In this document: positions 57,395 to 64,000 of the stretch, in pieces
Numbering within the stretch: position 1 is the stretch's first letter
Layout of the letters: every line of letters starts with the position of its first letter
Assembly (NCBI GenBank): GCA_020055645.1
Contig: CM034546.1
Coordinates: 47,244,001-47,308,000 of the forward strand
Reading direction: 5' to 3'
Source: Tomocerus qinae
Lineage: Eukaryota; Arthropoda; Collembola; Entomobryomorpha; Tomoceridae
Length of the DNA stretch: 64,000 bases
Translations under genes and position numbers: made by a program
Notes under the pieces: model-generated
What the model was told of the DNA's origin: nothing
The model's database searches: none
Seen by the model: the letters and a program-made list of their open reading frames with translations, nothing else

Positions 57395-60013
57395 GAGGTG
57401 ATACATCAATCTGAACTAGTCTAGACCAACATTTAACTCTGTAAGCTGTTAGTACATTAACGGCACTTTTATAAAAATAAACGGCACCAAAAAAAATGTA
57501 TAAGGTACTATACAACCACTGATCTAGCTAGACAATGACAATATGTGAAGTAGACCAACTGAATACCGACTCGTTCATGGATGGATTTAGCATCTTTGGC
57601 CTAGGACAATAAAATACCTCTATTATTGGCTGAAACCTCCAAAAACAAAATGCACTCAGAATTTAAAGATAATACTTGCTAATGCAGTCAACAGATAAAA
57701 TTACAGAATGATCAATATTCTGCTATCATTAATTGTATAAAACGTAATCCTCAGGTAATTATTTACACAGATTTTTCAAAATCTAGAATTATTTACAATT
57801 ATCTGCGGTAATGTTTATTAATCTCGAGTGTAGAAACTGAAAAAATTTATTGTGGAAAAGAAGAATTATTTAAAAGCAAAAAACAATTTGATGGCCAAAA
57901 AAATTTGCAAGTATCATTCCTTTGTCTTTAAATATTTTAAGGCCTAGCCACCCAACAAGTAGAGTGGATTCAAGTGGATTATGTCTTTGTATTTGTTGTA
58001 TGTAAGCCTATAAATATACCTCTTTGTTTTTTTAAATGACCTTGATTCCAGGCGCCCTGCCTAATGATAATAAAATTAAAGCAATTAGAATGTGGCATGC
58101 ATTCGCATAAATCTGTGATCCGTCTCTACTTGCGATAATAAATTTTACTTAGTAAAACAGTTGTATGAAGTTTTTATTATTCATCTAATTTGTTTGCCGG
58201 CATAATTTTTATCATTGCTTAATGGGATCACCCAGATGTGCCACAATTTTGTCCTCTTGAGTCCATTTAATTAAAACCTACGAAATACATACTATTTAGC
58301 TCCTAAGTCATAAGTATTGTTATATCTATATTAGTTAGACATTAAACAAGAGCATTGTAATTTAACAATTCGTACAAATGTGTAAGATTGAGCGTAATTT
58401 CGCTAAGTTATATTACCATCCTTGTTCAATACAGCCCTGCACAAACTAAACCTTGTTTAATTTAATGTGAACTTTTCTGCTAATCAATTATACGCATTTT
58501 TTGCATGTTCAAGTAAGATTAATGGTTTAGTTAATCGTAAGTGTATCTTTCTGGGTCTGTCTTTATTCTTTTGCTGCCAACCATGTACCAAAAGTGGATG
58601 GTATGATTGCAACCGAGTAATGTTAACAACCCACAAGATTCTTAGTAATAGGAATTTTATAATACGTACTCGCTTTGCTATTTGTTCCAAGCAGATGCGG
58701 CGGTAGGTATCCGAAGGGCCCTGGGCGAGAACTAAAAGCGGGGTCTCTTGTTTTTTCTTGCAATTTTGGTTTAAAAGTATATATCTAAATGTAATAATTA
58801 TGGTATATAAAATTCAAAAAACCCAAAATAAGATTTTATTATAAATAATTTATTGCATTTAAAATGATGTTCAACTATAATATTTGGTATAATTCTTAAT
58901 TGCTCATTACTTCTTGATTGTTATACTATAATATACACAAAAATTAAATTAGATGGCTTCATATATTATGCTATAATATTTCATTTTTAGTGAGGAAGGT
59001 CTGCACAATTGTAATAAAACGTGACTATAAAATATATTTAATCTTCAAAAGTTGTAAAAAATATTTACAATTTTTCGCCATTAATTGCTAACGGATCAAG
59101 AAATTATCGGCAACATTATTTATTACACATGTATATGGAATGGGCCGTATTTAAAACTCCGGTCAAGCACATCCAGGGCCCTTTGCGGTCGCCCAATCCG
59201 CCCGTAGAGTGTTCCGCCTCTGGCAGGCAGCAGACACAACTTTAAAATAGGCTGCTGAACTAAGACATACGCCAAATAGCTTTAACTGCTCGATTTTGAT
59301 GGGACAATAAACACAAACACGAATTAATCATGTGGCATTCTGGATATTTCAAGTATCGTGATTTATGGATTGGATAGATTAAATAAGTTCGGCATTTGTA
59401 CATGCATATACTTAACACGAATGCATAGCTTGTGGATTTCATAATAATATGCACTCTTGCTTGACACTTGATGTTTTAATTGGCGAATCTGTATTAAAGC
59501 GGTCAAGTGGCTTGACAAACGAAATAAATATCTGCCCAATGTGTATATTTTATGTAGTATGATCATAGTGTAGTAATATGGTTTATAAATGATAGTTATC
59601 TGAAATTGATAAGATCCGCTATGGCCACATTTCAATTTAAAAATTTAAAGCCGTTATAAATAAAACATCATTGGATTCTGAGAAATATTAGACATCAAGA
59701 CATACTGAGTAAACCAATAATTTTTTTGGAAATGTGGTTCAATGTACCAAATCCCATAAAACAGTGTTAACTACGAAGATTGTACATTTTATGTTCAATT
59801 TTTGTCATCTAATTAAATACTTAGCTATATCTATGACAATATAGATAATAGGTATCAATATCACTTGTAGTGAATTTTAAAAGAAATTATGAATAAGTTA
59901 AGTATTTAATATTAACAGCTTTACCCAATGAAATTAAGCACTTATTTATTTAAACAACATCAAATATAATTTTTATAAACTTAAATGTGTTTTTTTCTTC
60001 GTATCATCAATTA
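57395..60013. other. Intergenic between the two gustatory receptor genes
   Basis: No gene supported. ORFs at 58467-58706 and 59260-59635 lack domains and splice context. A GGGCCCTGG box near 58720 and its inverse near 59180 may mark an old AT-rich inverted-repeat element; the ends do not align well enough to call. Confidence 0.4.
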
Positions 60014-61976
60014 TTATGAACCACTGGCATTATGTTCGTTGTTGTAAAACTGTAACTGAATGGCTCCGTAGGTTGCACAAATACTAACAAACTAAAAATA
60101 ATAAAAAATAATAAGTAAATAATAAAACGTTAAATAAAAATAGCAATTCCAATGAAGTCTTGCCTAAAATAATCTCAATGCAATTCACGATTCGTAATCG
60201 CATACATCATTTTAGAAGTTGACGTATCAAAATAACGTAGCTTAACAAATCTTCTGTTTTTCAGCATTGCATTGGATTATAGTTGGCAAACTCTAGCAGG
60301 AAATATTAAATGTCCGATTAAAGATAAGTTATTTACCAACGCCAGAAATCCATACGTAAGAGTAAACAATTCACAGCCGAATCCAATTTCATTCGTTTCA
60401 GAGTCCCATTTTAGAATTTCATAAACGTCTTCAGTTTGGTTAGGGGCACCATCTGGCTTTTCTGCTAATTCCTTAATTTTGTACTTAAAAAGCCATCCTT
60501 TTAAACAAGCCATCTAAAATAGCAAATTACATTTTTAAATCCAATCTAAGAATACTTTTCAATTTATTTCATTTTTAATTTAAAAGCTTGCAAATTCATA
60601 CTTCCTATAAACACATGTAAAATTGCATAAAGCTTACCAATCTGTTAGCATCAGCTGCAATAACGAAAATTATAAGACAAACTGTAACAAGAGTAAAAGT
60701 CTTTATTAGTTCAGGATGATCTTGATCCTTTCCAACAGCTATTGGACGGTCTAGACATAAAAATAGTAAATTTATGACAAAAATGGGAAGTAATGTTCCG
60801 ATGAAGTCATTTATTCTTTGAATCACATCCCGGACGTTAACATAGTGTCGCCAAACCTGTTTAACATGAATTGTTTGTTTAAAACTCATTTCGTGAATGA
60901 TTCAATAATTATTTTTAGTTAGTTAAATTTAGTAGCATTAGGAAAAAGTGTATTAATAGCTAGTTCAATAAAAATAAAAATACTTTGTCAATTTTCTTTG
61001 AGTCGCCGTTTAAATAGTTGAAAAATCCTTTGCAACAGTGATAAACCTGAATGGCTGAAATGAGACTGATTAAAATACTTGAAATTCGGAGATGGGAGCA
61101 GTATGCTTTAACTATCCCATGAAATATTCCTAAAGATATCATTCCCCAGTCAAAGTCAATTAGTTGTAATTGTTCAGTGCGATTTCTTATTTCCAAAACA
61201 TCTTTAGAGTCGTTTAAATTCAAACTATATAGCTTGCTTGTTGTCTCAATCTCCTCCACAAACATTTTTTTCCAAGTGAAGATCTCCATTATGGTAAAAG
61301 TTAGAAACAGAATCGCAACTGATATATTTACCGCAAGCGTACGAACCTAAAATTAAAAATGATGAAAATTAACTATAAAAATTATATTATAAATTAATAA
61401 TAAATATTTAAATATTTTTTAATATAATTTAAGACTACATTTGTTTTTGTACGCTGATATTTGTTTTGAGAAAGATTCCAAAAACTTTCCAATGCATTTT
61501 TCTTTCCCCAGAAAATACAAATAACGGTGACAAAATAAATGATATCAGAATACGGTGTGATGACTTTTATAAGTTTTTGTGGCTTTTCAAGTATGCTATC
61601 TCTCTGATACGTTCCATAAAGATAACTAGTCACAGATGTCCGAGTAACATAGGCCACTGCAAGAAAATGCAGAATTCCTGTCAGTACCTATAACATTTAA
61701 AAAAGGTAAATGAATTTCACAATGAGATTGTAATTGACTTAATATTATTTTTCTTACCTGTTGCACTTTATTAGTATGAATTTGGTAAGTTCCACTGTCA
61801 GAATTTCTCAGACAGAAAGGAGTGACAAGAGTATAAAATGTAATATTAAAAAATAATATATTGTGGTAAATCACAGTTGGATATAACTTGGTTTTGTTTT
61901 TTTCAAAATCACTAGAAAATCTATTCCAAAACCTTCGGAAAGGATTTGAAACATTTGTATCTGTTGCTATCTCCAT
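60014..61976 (-). CDS. Gustatory receptor (7TM insect-type), gene 2
   Basis: Six exons on the minus strand: 61976-61758, 61687-61439, 61346-60984, 60856-60638, 60513-60337 and 60091-60014; all introns phase 0; 434 residues. Exon boundaries correspond one for one to gene 1 (for example YQIHTNKVQQ versus YKIHTNKIQK at the exon 1 end). The longer exon 3 has an extra charged loop (WKKMFVEEIETTSKLYSL). Hydrophobic helices occur in every exon except the last. Exon 6 encodes ATYGAIQLQF, the receptor signature, and ends NASGS. The gene is intact and about 3.5 kb upstream of gene 1 in the same orientation, a tandem duplicate with considerable divergence. Ligand unknown. Confidence 0.88.
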
Positions 61977-62481
61977 CCTCGTGTTTAGTCAAAATCCTAC
62001 ATTAAACTGTTTATCCCTATTTACACTAGTCGAGCAACACCGAAGTAAAAAAGCTTTAAAGAACAAATGCAATGTAAAGTCTTATCTCTCAGTGAAAGAG
62101 TATTGAATTGGCACCCAACGACAGGCTGCACTTGTTGTATATACATAAATTTTATCTAAACTGGTTTACACAGAAATTTTGTTGAGTTTAGGTACGTCAA
62201 GTTTGTATAAATAAATACCAACATGTATGTTACCATACTCGCATACTAAAAATACAAGATAAACAGAAATCGTTCTCTTAAGGAGGGGTCATATCGAATG
62301 ATCGGAATTAGCAGCCTCAATACAGAATTAAATTTGATCCGCAATGAAAATAAATAAACTAAATTTTGTGGGTAGCAACAGAATTTGTCTTCACAAAATT
62401 GATTCCAAATTGCAAAATAGGTTTTAGGCCAACATATTTTTGAGGAAGATTTGATACCGTCCAAATTTAATGTAATATCGT
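61977..62481. other. Upstream region of gustatory receptor gene 2
   Basis: No gene seen; likely promoter region. Confidence 0.35.
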
Positions 62482-62640
62482 CCTTTAAGAATGGAAGTAA
62501 CCATTATCCACTTTTTGTTTGGCAATGGAAAGAGTCTCCTCTACTTTTCGTTAGGACCTTAACATTCTTAAAGTGGATTGAGGTTACTGGTGTACCAAAC
62601 TAAAAATGGATTAAGGTCTTTTCCATCCTTAAGGTACAAT
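62482..62640. repeat. Foldback miniature element, degraded
   Basis: The left arm CCTTTAAGAATGGAAGTAAC, then TATCCACTTTTTGTTTGG, pairs imperfectly with the right arm (inverse ACCTTAAGGATGGAAAAGAC, then TTAATCCATTTTTAGTTTGG). The core resembles the element at 40834-40953. Confidence 0.5.
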
Positions 62641-62951
62641 AAATATGCTGCTTTTATCAAAATCAAAAATAATTAAAAGGTTTTTTTTCAAAAACGACTT
62701 TGCAATTTCTTGAAAATTCAGTGTGATTACATGTGACTTTTGTATATTGATTTTCGTTCCCTGTTAAATATACAAATTCAAAAGATATGCTTCATGCTCA
62801 CATTTTTTATTCTTTTAATGGCAGTTTTTGTAAATTGTCTTAAACAGACTTTAGATTTTTCTGATTTCTAACCTTTTTGGTAACGAAATTGGGGCATTTG
62901 AAAACAACTGCAGAGATTCTGCTGAGTCCATATTGATTCCGATAGTAATTA

Positions 62952-63947
62952 CCGTATTAATCGATTTAGTTCCCCATATCGCAATAATTCCCCAGTTGGG
63001 GAACTAAATGAATAATTTTGTGAAAATATGGCTCTTCAAATGTTTAGTTCCCCATATCGAAATAGTTCCCCACCCCAAAATTCTAAATTAACGGTATAAG
63101 TACCATATACAAATCAAAGGAGTGCGTCTGTACTTAGCCAGTGCACTTGTACCTAGTCAGTGCATATTATGTGCCTACATCTTTACTAATCCGTATTCAG
63201 CATAAGAGAAGGGTGAATACTATCTATTAAGGATATTATAGATAAATTTCAGTTGGTAGAAAATGTCTGAAACTGAAGGAAAAATTCGTTTGACTCCCAC
63301 AAAGCCAATTTCATATATTATTCGTAATTTGGACTTTAAATTAAAAGCGATACAATTATGTGTCAATTAACGTATTTATCGACATTGCTGTAATCTCAGG
63401 AGGCTGTAAAAAAATTCAAGCAGCAGATGTTAGTTGGAACAAACCGTTCAAGGATTCAATTCGAAAGGAGTACGACAACGAATGGAACGAAAATTGACAT
63501 TGAAATAATACAAAAGATTGACATTGAAATAATATAAAAGATTGACATTGAAGTATTACAAAAAATGGACATTTAAATAATACAAAAAATTGACTTTGAA
63601 ATAATACAAAAAATTGACATTGAAATAACAAAAAAATTGACATTGAAATAATACAAAAGATTGACATTGAAGTATTACAAAAATTGACATTTAAATAATA
63701 CAAAAAATTGACATTGAAATAACACAAAAAATTGACATTGAAATAATACAAAAGATTGACATTGAAGTATTACAAAAAATTGACATTGAAATAAAACAAA
63801 AAACTGACATTGAAATTTTATTTGTCATTTGAAATATAGTTCCCCATATCGTAATAATTCCCCATGGGGGGAACTATAAAAGTATTTTTGACCAAAAACA
63901 GGGCTCGAAATGGGAGTTCCCCTGGGGAACTAAATCGATTAATACGG
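62952..63947. mobile_element. TA-flanked inverted-repeat element, 996 bp, with minisatellite
   Basis: Perfect 24-bp terminal inverted repeats: the left begins CCGTATTAATCGATTTAGTT (62952-62975), and its exact inverse is at 63924-63947. TA flanks both sides (62950-62951, 63948-63949), as for mariner-like insertion. Subterminal phrases TAGTTCCCCATATCG recur at about 62968, 63040 and 63838. The interior carries a tandem repeat and no transposase, so it is non-autonomous. Confidence 0.85.
63491..63815. repeat. Minisatellite, about 14 units of 23-24 bp
   Basis: Units of the type ATTGACATTGAAATAATACA, followed by a few A. Variant units (GAAGTATTAC, ATTTAAATAATAC, GAAATAACA) recur in a similar order, suggesting a higher-order period of four to five units. 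It creates a spurious repetitive minus-strand ORF. Confidence 0.85.
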
Positions 63948-64000
63948 TATCCATTTTTATAAATCCAAACTCCCAACACCTCCTTAAGGTGTATGTATTT

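Noticed and set aside
58690-59210. Possible inverted-repeat element marked by GGGCCCTGG boxes
   Set aside because: The ends pair only around the box, and no target duplication is evident.
63416-63751. 111-codon repetitive minus-strand ORF
   Set aside because: Entirely due to the minisatellite; the repeat unit length happens to keep the frame open.

Overview
The window is intron-containing, AT-rich eukaryotic DNA. It has multi-exon genes with GT-AG introns, animal-type gustatory receptors, an F-box/leucine-rich protein, a Ty3/gypsy LTR retrotransposon and many small inverted-repeat DNA transposons. An arthropod is the best reading because of the C-terminal TYxxxxxQF receptor signature. A springtail or another early-branching hexapod is a guess, not shown.

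Layout: (1) 1-2865 is flank with a foldback element. (2) 2866-28555 is a tandem array LTR-internal-LTR-internal-LTR-internal-LTR of one Ty3/gypsy-like element. Its period is about 8.11 kb, its LTRs about 1.36 kb, and one 4-bp target duplication (ATTT) bounds the whole array. Each unit carries gag, a protease ORF that starts on the gag stop codon (TGATG), an RT-RNaseH-integrase ORF and a third ORF of unknown function. The middle unit is the most complete. (3) 28556-46340 is a rearranged segmental duplication. It contains two paralogous three-exon multipass receptor-like genes on the minus strand. The left one is broken by a 914-bp inverted-repeat element; the right one is intact. The right half also keeps an empty version of the retrotransposon array site near 44660. 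(4) 48941-51313 is an F-box/LRR gene on the plus strand. (5) 53915-56471 and 60014-61976 are two six-exon gustatory receptor genes on the minus strand; all introns are phase 0 and at matching places. (6) The right end holds a TA-flanked inverted-repeat element with an internal minisatellite.

Functionally this is a chemoreceptor neighbourhood (four receptor or receptor-like loci plus an F-box gene) shaped by duplication and transposon insertion. No RNA genes, CRISPR arrays or bacterial-type signals were found. Gene models were assembled by hand from splice signals, reading frame and comparison of paralogues inside the window; no database search was possible.
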